Counted from the first letter of the stretch, positions 38,481-53,400 are shown. The stretch: 64,000 bases of DNA from Neodontobutis hainanensis (GCA_024349245.1 JALDNG010000041.1:2977501-3041500); one strand, 5' to 3'. The notes: generated by a model from the letters alone, not told the origin. Numbers and translations are program-made.

Positions 38481-41400
38481 CTAATGGAGACAGACAGACA
38501 TTTTCCTTTAACTAACATAACATTCTTATTTTTTTTTTTTTTTTTTTGGACTACTATTTTTCTTTTTACTAAAAGTGATTTTATCTGAAGACAAAAAGTT
38601 TGGACGTACTGCACACACAAAGCAGGTGTCATGCCAGGTGAATCCCAAAGCCTCTAAGAACTTGTCCCCAGCTTCGATGGGGAAGTCACAGCCATGGCAG
38701 TTGGTCCCAAACAGTTTGTAGTAATCTGAGGACATAAGTCGCGTTAGGCTGAACATTAATATGTCAGTGATTCTTACAATGACATCAAGTCGTAAACGAG
38801 ATGCTGACCTTTTTCACAATAGGGCTTTCCATCCTCCATATGAAAAGTTTGGCCTCCTATTGGTTGTTGGCAAGCAGCACAGACAAAACAATTCAGATGC
38901 CAGGTTTGTTTCAAAGCATTCATTATTTTCTGCAAGAAAAAGAAAACATGGGTGTCATAATGACCATCAACAGTTATTGCACAGTCTTAAACAATCAATA
39001 CATTTCAGAACCAGCAAAAACCCATCATCTTTCTCACACACCCCAAGAATCTTCTGCTTGCAACGGAAACAGGTGGGAGCGAACATGTCCTCGTAGCAGT
39101 TTGCACAGTACAGCTCACCCTTCTCTTCCACAAAACCTTCTGCCAAGGAGGAGCGGCAGTGAGCACAGTTGAATTCCTCAGGGTGCCATGACATGCCCAG
39201 TGCCACAAGGAATGGCCCTCTGGGGAAACATACAGGGAATAGACAAAAAAAGTGGAACATCAAATCAATCAAATAAAAGGGCCATGTTGACAATTTCTTT
39301 TTAGGGTGTTTAAAAGCTTGTGCCCTTAGTGAAGTAAACTTTGTCCTTATGTTTTACAAAACATACCTTATGACATTGTTGCACTTGTTGCACACGGGAG
39401 TCCGAGTGCCGGCTGGGATATGTTCAGCCTGCTGGACTAGACAGTCCAAGTCCTGTGGGTGGGGCTGAGGGGCGGGGCGATCTGGACCTCTGGGTGCTGC
39501 ACTGGTAACTTTGCCAAACGAAGGAGCTGGGCCACGCTGGGGCACACCTAAATCAAGAGGAAAAAAATGACACCTCATTTATTGTTTAGATCTCGTCGAT
39601 AATTGGGTGTACTAATGTGACACATGATGAATACCAATGTTTGTAAAAAAAATAACTAATAAAAATTAAAGACCATATAAAACTGAACCAAAAGCCCACA
39701 TGTATATCATAAGATCTAACCAGAGAACAGTGCTGCTACTCACCCAGGATTTGGTTTGTCCCTTAAGAGTAATAGCTTGTGATTCTGATGCAGGCCTGAA
39801 GCACTGAAAACAGCTGGATAAGACACAGTGACCCTGTCCCACCCAAAGAAAAGAGATCATTTTTTTCCCCCATTCAGAAAAACAACACATTCCCAGAGTC
39901 AGAGGACACACCTGGAAAAATAATCCCCCTCCTCCCATCTGCAAACACAGGGGGAAGATGAACAGTTCTCATTTCTTTTTCTTAGACCAAAGATGCACCA
40001 TGAATAGAGGTCATTGGTAGCTGCCCTCAGAGGAAATGCCTCAGGGTGTGGGGGGAACGGGGACAGAGACTGTATTGAAGGAGAGCCCCATTATCAAAGA
40101 CAAGAGGGGTCAAAGGATAAGTGCTCCCTAAATTTACTTGTAGCTGTGTGCAAACTGGACCGAATGAGCAGAGCAAAGTGATGTTACAGTCGAGATCACA
40201 CGAAGGCCAAGATAATACCGAGACTTTAGGGACAAAGACCCAGTCAAGGCAAAGAACAATGCATGATACGTGATGAGCAGTTCAAGTAACTGTTCAGAAA
40301 TGTAAACTACAAGTCTTGAGATATGAGTAGGTTTAGTAAAGCTTGGTAAACAAGGGGTTATCAGTGAATTAAGAAATAGAAATATTTTAGCGCAAACATT
40401 TTAAATGTTACTGGTGAATTTCACAAAAGAAGTTTGCATCCATTTCATTTTGAACACAACCTTAAAGAAGTGGTAGCCTAATAAAAGGTCACTGACCTGG
40501 TAAAGCAATAAGACGTGCAACACGGTTCAGTTGCTTGGCTCGAGTCTGTTTGCTCTACTTTATTCCTTCTCTATCCTATCCTGGTTATCTTTGACAGCCA
40601 GAAGAAGAATTAAAAACTACAACACAAAGGAAATTCATAGACATAAATATCTGAGAACAAATCCCAATACTTTTATTTCATACACATCATACATGGCTCC
40701 TTTCAACTGGTCAAATAAACAAGAAAACAAGGATCAGCGCTTCTCCAAGGTTACATTCTTGACCAAAGGTAAAATAAAAATTCTAGACAATTCATCATCT
40801 GTATATTTATTCTCCAGAGCCATAAAAACATTTTCCGCTCGGCTCATGTCTTTTCAATGTCAAATGTGACAATGATAAATGGAAGGAAAGCCAACAACAG
40901 CCCTATATCAGACAGAGCAGAGCGTTAAAGCTGATTCATCAGACCACAGTAGAGAGAAAAGGAAATGCTGATAAAAAAAAAGCTTTGGCCACAGCAAAAA
41001 GTGATGAACGCCTCAAATGTTTGACACAACGATATAATGGCAGTGTGAAAACCAGCTGAATTTCAAATATTCTGATTTGATGTCACATGACTTTATCTCT
41101 GCGAACGCTGCTCCAGTCCAATGAATGATGATAAACAGTCAGTGGAGCAAATTTTTCTAAACGAATACTTTGGCAAACGCCGAGATTGTGAGCAGAGCCA
41201 CATTAAGTAGGACAGCAGATGAAACGGACTTTTGTTGGTCTGTCAGTGCTGTCGAGCTGTATGAGGAAGATAAGGAGCATAAAGTCACGCTGAAAAGACA
41301 TCAAACTGAATCACAGCAGGACATCCTATTTCTGTCTGGTGTGTCTGTCTGAATTTAGTGGCTTGGTAAGGAGAGAAAAGGCATCCTATGACCAAATATT

Positions 41401-44400
41401 GCAATTTGAATAAAGACCCTGTGTATTTGTATCCCAGTAACAGCCATTATCATAGCTTTTGGCTGTATAGACAAAAGATCTATTTATTCAAAGTACTATT
41501 TCCACCACAATGGACTGAATATCCAGACAGAAGTTTCAAACTGAAGGCCCGTACTGTTTTAAGGTACGGAGGAAAACTATAATGATCATGCAGAATGTGT
41601 AGCCTTGCCACTAGGAGACATGCTTGTTTACCTCAAAGTCAAGTATGTGATAATCTGATAAAAACACAGTCAACAGAGGTCTACTGTGGACAACTCCTGC
41701 TCACTCCCTGTGGTACCTTTCAGACATTTCTTAAAAGCTCTTTAGGGAAATGTTTTGTAGGTAGCCTCCAGCTCCACAAATACACACAACTGTGGGGAAC
41801 ACATAGTGCATCTGTTCAAGAATAAACTGCTCATTTGTGTCTTACTATAACTAATAATGATCCCTAACCAATGGCTTTCTATAAATATTTACGCTGATTG
41901 GCCTGAGGTGCCTTATTCAAAGAGCAGCTTTCACCCAAAAAAAGAACCTAATTGTCAATTTCACAACCTATTTAACTAAAAAGATCTGGGGAAAAAAGCA
42001 GTAATCTAAGCTCATTAACAGAATACCTCTGGTTTTTATAGCGCTCATAAATGGATTAGCGCCAGGTACTAAACCAGTAAAAAGAAATCTTATGGCCAAG
42101 CACCTTTATGATTTACAAGTAAAAGGTTGCCCCCTGCAGGTCAAAGCAAAGACTTCCCACCTTTTCTGAAATGCTCTTTACCTGATGGAGCGGCGTGGCT
42201 CTGGGATCCTGGGCTCTTGAACGTTGAAGCAGGAGCCACGTTTCCATTCCTGGGTGAAGGTGTGGTTTTGGAAAAGGTTTTTACAGCAGGTGATGTGTGG
42301 ACAGCAGGAGGGGCTTTGTCAAGCGACTCCCTGACAAAAATACACAAACCTCTTTTTAAATCCACATACAGCACATTTTACTTATGTATTCAGAGCAGTA
42401 CTTTAAACAGACCTCCTCCAATTTCATACTACCTTTTCATGCAGAAGGGCCATTATAATCAGGAGGATGTAATGCAAGTGATGCATGTAAACAATCCTGA
42501 CAATTATAGGGTAATTTTAAATAAGGACATATGGCTTTGTAATTACTGCCATAAGGCAACAATTACAGGTTGAAATATGTTGGTTTCTACTGTGGGCTTA
42601 AATCTTGTCTGCCATTTATTCTTGCTCAGAGCATTCAACAACAGCAGATGTATCCTTTCTGGAAGTACTTTATATTTTTTTGTATAAACAATAAAAACAA
42701 TTACTCTCTGTGTTTGTGTCCTTCACAAAGAAGCTGTTGGCAATATATACAAAAAGATAATAACAAGTCCTTTAGTTGTCACATTATGTAAAAGGTCACT
42801 AGGTTAAGTCATTTGCTGATAATATTTAAAGATATAAAACCTTAACAGTCTGGAACTGTTGGAAACACTTCTCGTTATGTTGCAAAGAAAATAGCATTTT
42901 CATGTGCAGTCTCATCTTATTATGATCTTTATCTGTGGATGGTCTTTTTTATGTAACTGGAACAGATCAATGCTCTGCATAAAAGATATTTTAACCATCA
43001 CCTCCTGGTGCACATCAAAATCATTTCCAAAGATGTTAAAAGCCATAGGGCCAGCTCTAAGACAACTAGTATTAAATGGAAAAGGAAACAAAGGGAATGA
43101 AAAGAAAAGAACAGTTTTATTGCATAAATACAAGTGAAAGAGATGATAAATGAAAGAATGACAGAATAAACAAGTAGAAGTTTGGTAAAAGACATGCACA
43201 GAAAAGATCACAGATGCTAGCACTACTTTAATAAACTACAATTCAATCTGACATATACCGAGAGATAGAGCTCCTCTCACATGCTACCTACTGTATATAT
43301 ACACTTATATCATACATATGATGATACAATAATATTTAAGCATTTCTGCAAAACTGACTTAAGTGATAAAACCTAATAAATTAGGCATTAAAGGAAAGGG
43401 CCTCTACTGCACGTTAAGCACTCGGGCTGAAACGTCATGATGCCAGTCCCTCAGCTTGTTGTACTTGTGTGCTATCACTTCAGGGTCCAGCTTGTTTGCT
43501 CTGACAAAGCACAAGATTAAAAGAGGAGACAAAGAAAAGAAGAAAAGTGTCAGGTTGAAATAGAAAAGACAGTAAAGGGAGTAAAACAATTAAAGTAGAA
43601 AAGGTTTAGATTATATATGCTGTATCTGACCCCTCTTTGGTACTAATAAAATCTGCCTAAACGAATTAGTGCAGAAATCTGCCTCTGGCAGTGTGGCCAT
43701 CATCCACAGAACCTCTTAATCAGCCACTGTTCCCAGTGAATGACACATGATTGGTTGAGCATCTGATGCAGAGGGCGCACTGTGCTTCCCGCAGATTATG
43801 CTGCTTTAAAACAGAGAGGAGCAGTTGCAATCACTGGCCCTGCTCCATCTGTGGCTCAACTGTCTTCCTCGTTGAGCACTCTGTGTGGTTTCTCCCATTT
43901 AAGTCTTAAATGAGGCATAAGACTGCTGGACCAGAGGCAAAGGAAATCAGGGCTTAATTCTGAATTACAAGCTCTCGACCTGTTCACAGGAGAACCGTGC
44001 GAGCCAAATCTGAATTTGAAACCTCCAGAAGAGAGCAATAAATGTCAGTGCCCTTATAAAACACATTCATAATCAGCTGCAAATGCACACACAGAAGCTT
44101 GGTACAATTTAGAAAACACTACTTACTTCTTTCCTCCGTTTTCTGGCAGTTCCTCTGAAACAGAAAAAGCTCCAAATAAAGTGTAATCTACAATACAATT
44201 AAAAATATATAAAGTCTGACCAAACAAAAAAAAGCACTACGTTTCCACAACCAATGGTTTTATCATTTAACCAAAACCAAAAACGGGGCAACCACACCTC
44301 ATTTAAATAAGTCAGCCCTTCTAAATGTCAGTGAGCGTTTAAAAAAAACAAGGAACATCCAAAACCACGGAGCGCTCATACAACCATCAGTATCAGTTAC

Positions 44401-47400
44401 AAAAAAAAAATGACCAGATCTTTTCTTATCAGGGACAGTCCAAACCTTTCTGAGTGCCGGTCATCTGGGCCAGGATCTGGAAGGAGCGGGACTGAGACGT
44501 GCCAGTCCGTGGGTGCCAGTCCTCAGTGTCCTCGATCAGACGCAGCTTGCTGGCCTCGCTGAGAGGTGATGAGTGGTTCAACTCAGGTTCTCCTGGTTTC
44601 CTGCCAAAACAGAGCCACAGGACACCTTCAAAACACTTCTTCCACACACACTTAATGAATAAAGCAATAAGTCTTTTACAGTTTTAGCAACTAGCATAGA
44701 TTCTATTCATCACTCTGTGTAGCTATCAACTTTACCTCCTAGGTTTAGTTGGAGGAGGAGTTCTGCAGATGACACAAAGTACATAAAGGTAGAAACAGGT
44801 TAAATAAAAGTCATCACACCCAAGCTAAAGCAACACTATGTCACCTTTTACTTGACTTTTTCCGGAAAATCCTTAAAATAATAGCTTCAAATTCATTTTG
44901 ATGGATCCTGACATAAAACTGGTAAAGTGACCCTCTTAATAAACAATTATGCTGACAAAAGAAAAGAAAAGAATCCTGTGTGATTTTGCAGCAGCACGTG
45001 TCTTTTATTAGTCCTTTATATCCTGAAAAGTTACATAGTGTTGCTTAAGGATTGAAACTTTGCAATATCCAAAGAAATGCACAGTCAATCAAAAACAAAA
45101 ATGCCATTAGTGACAGTAAGCCAGTGATAAAGAATTTTGTTATAATATGAGGAAAGCCAGTGAACATTTACTGCCTACAGTGAGCACCAACAGTAACCAC
45201 CACAAGATGGAGCTAAAGATCTGCCACAGTAGGAATGTTTTCTTGTTTGTTTTTTAAATACATTTTAGACAGGGTATTTACAATCAGAAACATTATTATT
45301 TTTTGTTAAATTAGAGATGCTTTAAAAAAAAATCTATGTTTTATGTGTATCACTGCGGAGCTGAAGAACACTAAACTCACACTGTTTTTCTGGCACAAAC
45401 AGAAAACACTGAAGTAGCTAGTCTTGAGAGAGAACACACTAGTTACAGATTACGCTGGGCACATCAACAGTAGACTTTGACAGTGTGCTGAAAGCTTTGT
45501 GTGCTCCGTCTGAATCTGAATCTGAACAACCCTTAATGGGGTTTTTTCACTAATGGTTAGTTCACAGTTAGTTTGGTGTTTGAGATCAGGCAGTAGTGTA
45601 AGCAGATGAGTTTAAATGCCAGGTTTTGAGAAGGTTTAGCTCAAACGGGTCCAGGGATGCCTTTGGTAATCACAAACCAGAGAGACGAGAAAGCTATAAT
45701 CACATTCCGCATGGTTAGAAAGCTACTGCGGCAGATTTATTGTCATTCACAGCACTAACTTGGTTTGCGTCTCTTCTTCCTCCTGTGAGTAAAAAGCGTA
45801 AATGGAAAAGGACTGAAAAGAATGATAAGACCAGTATGAAAACAAAAGTAAAAGATAAAGTTCCTGTTGCATTTCCTGGAAATGAAAGTCCCTTCTGAGA
45901 GAATGTACAAACACAAGAGGCATGCAAGTCAGGAGACAGAGAGGGTAAAGATTATCTGTATGGTTCATGCACAAGAGAGATTCAGAAAATTATTATGTAA
46001 AGCAGATGTTGTGAAAAGTTTGTGTTTCCCAAAACCACTGGCATTGATCAAATATGACAGAAAAATGTCATCCTGTGCTTCAGAAATAAAGTCTCATTGC
46101 ACAACATGGCAGCTGGCTCATAATAAAACCCAACTGTTAAATCCACAGTCTCGTTAAATCCACCGGTCTGGGCCTGGTTATTGCATGGTGGATCTTTTGA
46201 TGGATCGTTACTTTTATGGCAGAACAATTGAAAATCTGAAAGTCACCATGTCAAAAATACTTAAAGTGAAATAATACATTGATTAATGTCTTAGATGGCC
46301 ATGGCAACAAAGTTCATATGATGGCTAGGTCAAGAAGAGATACTGTATACAGAGCTTTTATGAATCAAATTTATTGTGTTTATAAAAAACATTTTAATTT
46401 CTAAGCATTTTATCAACAATTTTCAAAAAACACATGTCTTTTTCAATTATATCAATGAGTTCTAAGCTGACCCATAGCCACCGTAAACCACAAGAAATTT
46501 TGAGCCTAATAAATACAATAGTTAATAATTATATAGAAAATGTGCTTTGCCAGATGTTTTAAACAGACATACCCGTTGACGTGCTCCGAAAGCCCCTGGC
46601 TCTCCAGAAGCCCTCGCCTCTGTCCCATGACCACCTCGCTGGCGGTGGTGTTGGAGTAGAGGTTTATGGGGGAGTTATAGACTGAAGGCTGCGGTACACT
46701 GGGCTGGGATGACGTAGCTGGTGTGAAAGCGGATGATTCAGAGGGGATGGACGCTACTTTGGGGGGAGTTGTCGCGACTGTGCTGCTGTTTCCGACGAAA
46801 GGACGGGGCGACTTGGTGAATGCAGGACTGGGCTGAGCTGCGGCCTTAGCAGCTGTGGTGTTAGGCGCTTGGTGAGTGATTGGGACCGGCTTAATGATTT
46901 CTTTAGGTTCATCCTGGGTAAAGGTAGAGACACACAACATGCATACACAGCAAAACCACATTCAAATCATGCAAACAGAATATCACACAGCTAAATGTGT
47001 CTCATACTTGAAAATGAGTTCATGCTTGTCTCATACAACATGTGGCCTCTTGGGTCAGCTAGTTAATCATGCCGTGCGTTTTTATGTGCCAACATATTCT
47101 CAGAAGGGCAACTAACGTCAACATAAATATACAGTATATACACATAAATAAATTGATGTTGATAAATAGATTTTAAAAATTAATGATTCTTCGTACCTTA
47201 GGCAATCCATCTTTAGGAGCACTGGAAGGTCTGTGCCAAGAAAAAGAATGATCACAACTTTGCATTATCAGTGTAGTGTGTATACATACAATTACACCGT
47301 TTATCTTGGATGGAAACCTGCACGTAGACGGATACCAGAGGTATAATTGGTAGTCACTAATAAAGGTCCTTGATAAATTCCTACTACACAATTTAGTAAT

Positions 47401-50400
47401 TTATGGTGCTTAAAAATAACTAGGAGCAAAAGTAGGTGTTGACAGACCTGACATAATACAAAAGTTGAACTCTGTATTCTTTGGAAAACGGTCAGGGGTA
47501 ATTGCATGTAATTTGTAATTATAGGAAAAAGAACATGAAAAAGCATTGATACGTGTGAAAACAAGGGCTGTTGGGGTGTGTCTCTATTTAACCGTTGAGT
47601 TATTTACACTTAAATAAGATTATCACCTGAGATCTGCTGGACAGAAATTACCAGATCATTTCCATTTTTTCCTCACTTTTGAGCAAGGGCAAGAAAATAT
47701 TTTAAAAACAGCATTTTAGTACCCAACATCACTCCCCAGCTTACGCAAATAGTTTTAGTAAATCTAATAAAACTTGAATGTGGACAGATGCCTGTGCTTT
47801 CAGACAATAAGTCCCATATTTCTCATTTAAACAAAACGGCCTCCGGTACGGCCTCCGGTATGTCTGCTGGCATCCTTCCTCTCTCTGCCAAATTAGACAA
47901 ACAATCAACAACCTCTCACACATTTCCTTTCTGACCGGGGCCGAACAACAGCGCCTGGCACCAGGTCAGGAGCCCCACCCTCCACTTCACCAGACAAGAC
48001 TAATGGGATCTACAGCCATACAGTTTCCACTAACCACTAACAATATACAGAATGTGTGTTTTCCAAAGTGCATGGCCTGCCGGACATGCTTATGGAGAAG
48101 CCCTTCCAAAGCAAGCCAATAGAGGACTAAAGATCATAGCACATTCCATTTTAAATAGAGCCCAGTCTTAGGGCCAGTGCAAGTCATCGGCAGCCCAGAG
48201 CGGGGAAGCAGGGTAAGCAAACTGAACAAACTGTTTTCTAGGGTGGTCGCGCCACAGGACCACCCTGGTTTGCTTTAAAGTATGAATTTACCACAAATAA
48301 GAAGTATTCCAGTATTCATAAGCTCAGCTCTCTTGATCTCAGATTTGAGTCTCTTGGTAAAAGACATAATGCCTGTCTAAAGGCTCTTGATTAAATTTAA
48401 ATTTCAACATCACATCTTCATCCACTGCGGAGGTTAACCAGAGGAATAAGCCCGAGGGTACAGCACCCTGACGCAGTTCCACTGTCTCTTTAAGAGCCAA
48501 GAGAAACAGTCTGGCTTTGGGTTAGAATATGGACAGGCTGCAAGAGACTTTTCCAACATAAACCTTCCGTCTGACACATTTTATAACATTTAGAAACGCA
48601 CCACAGAGAACTCATCAGTAATTAAAACTGTGTTAAAGCCGATAATATAAATTAAGACATAATTTTAGTCTGAGGTGAGAGACATTGTTTGAGATCGGGC
48701 TTTCTCAGAGGGAAGTAAGTGAACAGGAAAAAGAAAAACAAGGAAACACAAACATTGGGATGTGAGCATGCGAGTGTGGAAATATAACTGGACTTTTTTA
48801 TTTCAATATTTCTGTTTAGTAAGACCCTTTGCTCAGTGGTGTCACCACTCGATAACTCATTTCCTATTACTCCCTTATTTGTTCAGGAATGACAGTCTAA
48901 TCATTCTAAATGCTGTAGAGCGAGAAGAATGTCTCAGACGGACAGTAACAGATTTAAGAGTCAAACAGACATCTTAGCAGCTATTTTGGGAAGCTAATTA
49001 GCATTTAACTGGACAGTCTGTTCATGCCGTCAGTTGCCAGGATACTTGTCCATATCACAGTTACATGTCCTTTAGTGAGATAAGGCATTTGGCTCAGGTG
49101 CCTAGTTTTACTGCCGTTCTCTGTACTAATTCCTTTCCTACTGGAGTATATTGTGGTGTAACTGGTTTACAAAATAACAAAAAATGGTTTAAATCATGGT
49201 TTAAATTTACATTTAATTGCAGTCGCTGCACCAGGCTTAATCAAAAACAAGTCAGGTGACATATATCCTGGAGAAGGAACGAGTTTTTGTTGTGGTCTGA
49301 TCCTTGGTTATTCCAACCACAGCTAGATTAGTCGCTGCTTAACTTATGTATCTTTCGAATAAATGTCCAAATGATAGAATTAGGGACCCATATTTCTCAC
49401 TTCTCTTCTCCCCATCACATTACATCTGGCCGAGGGTTGTGGTCTATGTTGCATTTTCTTTAACATCGCCCCATTTTAACCATATTGATACATGCACTGG
49501 CTATCTCTAAGAAAGTCCACAGACCACACACTGCATGACTTCTGCCGGACTCTAGAAAGTGACCTTGTGGCTCTAAACATCTGTCAAGTAGCCTGCAGTT
49601 GAACAACAACAACTAGAGGAAAAATGTAAGGTCATGTAACAAAATGCATGTGTTCTACATTGTCCAATATAAGTTTCCATGTTTCACAGAGCATGTACTT
49701 TGAGATCTAATACATGTTATTGTATAAAACAGCAGGAAATGTTATGATCTAGGTGCAGACAGCCACAGCCTCTGAGTTTTGGGGTTTCATTGCACCGTAC
49801 TGCATATTTCAATGACAATAAATAAACATCAATTATCATACTTTCCTAAGACCACTTCCCGCCGCCTCCCAGTGTAACAGGCTGCTGAAGTGATTTCCAT
49901 GACTAGAGAACAAGTAGTACCCTTCAACAACCACTGCTCCAGCTGCACTGTGAAGTAAAGCTGGGGAGTATTTACAACACATTTAAGAAATGTGGATTAT
50001 TATGTCAAAGCAAGGTGTTAAGACTGGATCAAACAATTCTCGATCCAGAATTAAAACACCTTACAAACTATGTCAGGCACCTAACACTTTGGCATGGCCT
50101 GTTCTCTCAGCAACGCACACTACACATCCAGGACCGCACTCCAAGAAAGTAAAAACCTGTCGCCCAGGCCTATAGCACTTACGAGATCTCTTATGGTTAA
50201 TGACACGGCAATAATGCGTTTAATCCAAAAGTACACTTCCACGCCAACACATTTACCTTTACCCAGCAACAGGGTTTTTTCTGGGGCAGATTATTGTAGA
50301 ATAAACCACAGAGAAGTGTCACTTTAACAGTTTGCCTAAAATATAAATAAGTGACATCATGGGAAACTAGAGTCCTCATAGTTACCTGTTAGCGCTTGTG

Positions 50401-53400
50401 GAATGTTTATTGGTCTTATCACCACTGCCATAAATCAAATCAGTGAAAAATGAATGGGGCAAGAGGAAATGTAGCCAGAAATAAACCAAAACTGAATTTA
50501 ATGTGCAAAAAGTAGCTCGTTGTTGGGATATTTGTTGTAGTTTACAATTTGAGTGAGACGAGACGAGAATGTTTGATGTTTCATTGTGCATTCATTACAC
50601 ACGCGGGATTACAACCAGCTGTGGGACAGAGCTATTTTAGGACTATTTTCCCACGTTTAAAGCCCAGAGGCTCCTTTACCCTCTGATGTGGTGATGGAAT
50701 GACAGGAAGTGTAAACTAGGCAAACTAGAGTAAACAGAGTTTTTTCTGTCAACATGTTTTACAGCTTAAAAAGTTCACCATTTGGTATTTGTGCTTGCAT
50801 TGGAATATACATGAAAAAAAAACCTACTGTGAGGGTTTAATTGTGGAGAGGATCAGTCATAGCACTAGACATTCATCCTGCTGTTGAAATGAGTTTTGTT
50901 TGGTGCATTAAAAAAACATTTTAGACGAGCTTCAAAGCACACAACGGTCTAAATACCATTGTGTACTTATATAGCGCTGCAGCCATTATTTATGAGGAAC
51001 TGATTTGAAACAATGCCACATTTAGACAAGGTTTACATTAGGCAAACCTTGTAGTAACATAGCAACATATTATATATAAGGACGAGAACAGTTGAGGCTC
51101 CTTCTGTCAATAGATGCCTAATCTGTTAAAGGAAAACTCAACTATTCTCTTCTTCACAATTCCATTTGTTTTTAATTATGAGAATGTTAGCGTGCTATGA
51201 CAGAAAGAGATGGTGTTGCATTGATCTTTGGTGTTTCAGAAAAAAAGGAAGCCCACACTTGTGAACAGTCTGACGAGTGCTTTGTGATGTTGGTCTGATA
51301 GGTGAGAAATTAACCTGGGACATCCCCTTAGTTTCCACATCCTGATACTTAAAGACACACCCATTGTTGTTCTGTTTGTCAAAGCATAATTTATACACTG
51401 CTTTTTGAGGTTTGTAACTTCTCTGTCATGCGTGTCAAGGTTTTCTCCAGCTTAAAATTGGCTTTCATGCATCAACTTATTTTATATCACAAAGAAGTGC
51501 AACTTGTATAAATGATACCTCTGCAGAGTGAGGCCGAGTTGGTTTGCACAGGATTTAATTTTGTTCTGGGCCTCGAGGTGAGTCATGCCCTCTGTGGAAA
51601 TACCATTTATAGACTTGATGATGTCTCCAACACACATCTTTGCTTTGACTGCCTTTCCTCCATCATTCACCTGCACACACAAAGAAAAGAAAATCAATGC
51701 TGAAACATTTGTACACATTAACAAATGGATTTCATATTAAAGGTTTCACTTCTGGCTTGTGGAATATTTTGTTTACACAGTTACAACAACAGTGTGCTTT
51801 CCTTTGTACTTCCTGTTTTGCTGAGCATTTGACTGATAACATGCTAAAGGCTTGGTCTTTGCCAAAACAGTTCTGTTGTAGTAAGCTTTGTTTTATAAAA
51901 CTATTTTCTGGAAAATGTCAAATCTGCCCATTATGTCCAGACTAGTAATAATAACAACATAGAATGTAACATCATTATAAGATAACATAATAGTCATGAT
52001 TGATTTGTTCTCTTGATTTTTCAAGCCTCTGAACATTTCTGTCACTCTTGCTTCATCAAAACTTGTAAAGTCATGCCTCAAGTAAAAAAACAATGTGTAC
52101 CCTGTGTTATTTTTGTTTTGATCACAACTCTCATCTGTCAACAGTGGGTCAGAATGGATGAAAAGATTTAAGCATTTAAAAGCAGTAAAAAAATGTCCTG
52201 CTTTAAAACAGGCCTTCACTTTGTTGCAAAAGCAGCCGCTGGTACTTGAAGAATGCACCATTGTGTTAATCCTCAAAATGACACAAAAAGGAAAAAGCTT
52301 AGCGAGACCGCAGCAAAAGAATGAGGAAGTGACAGAAGTGAAAACAACGACGCATTTGACTGGAGTCAGGCGTTTCTTGTGTCCTTATCGAGTAAAGTAG
52401 CGGGAAGTGCCGAATGCAAAGCTGGGGCTGAGGTATGCATACCAATGTCTAGGAAACCTATAGAAAAGCAGGAACAAGTACAGCTCATGAAGAGCAGCCT
52501 GCACGAGCATGGGAACAGTGACTGACTCACACATTTTCTAAGATCCAGACTCATTCAGACTGATGCCAGCATTTACTGAGTCGGGCTTGATTCATTTACC
52601 TTCAATGAAATAAATCACAGCCCCTTTATTTGCAAAGGGCCAATAAAGAGAGTGTAAAAGCTCCTCAGAGATATTTTACAGCATGATGTTCACAACTGAC
52701 TTCTCCTCACAGCTCTAGTCATAAAAGCACTGCAGAGGGATTGTTGAAGGAATATCTCCCCGGACATTTTTTTTTTTCTTTTTTTATGTCCTCACCTTTT
52801 TACAGGATGTCCACCAAAGGAAATGACTTTTTAGGGCTCCAACTAGGGCTAAGAATCAGAAAGTAACCACATTTAGTACAATCTAATCAACATAATTTAC
52901 ACCATTATAATTATTTTTAAATACATTGGGAAGAATATATGTCCCATTGCAGTCAATTAAATAAATATAGCTGATAATATTGTCATCATGTGTTCATCTG
53001 TGTGTTTACAAAAACACACAGAACTCACTGAAACTATGACAAAAACAAAATACTGAATGATTTATCTATTGAAATCAAAAAAGATTAACAACTCTCTACT
53101 TCTAGAGTAAGAAGCGTCTGCACGTTTTGGAAACGCTGAGGGCTTTGGTTCGTGCCGAATAGTTACTGTTTTATCCCAAGGCCCTTCAGTCAGTCTCACA
53201 CACATAGATCCAAGACAAACAGACATTACATTAAGAATCATTGGCATGCACCACTACAAAGCTCCTGTAGCTATCCAGAGAGATGTGCTTGCATGTTATT
53301 TACAAACAGTAAAGACCTCAAACTTTAGATGAAAATAGGCTATGTCATTTTGACCTCAGCCTCACACAGAGTGACTAGAGCTGTGCAGCTTACACCTACT

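Larger units (their letters stand above)
42331..44126 (-). other. pdlim5 intron 8, holding the alternative terminal exon
   Basis: A 1.8-kb interval that is removed whole in the long form. The short-form terminal exon (43404-43500) and an unconfirmed exon (43002-43056) lie inside it. Confidence 0.6.

Noticed and set aside
45757..45780. Candidate pdlim5 microexon rich in Lys/Arg/Glu codons
   Set aside because: Its length (23 nt with the best donor) would break the frame, and exon 5 joins exon 6 directly with matching phase.
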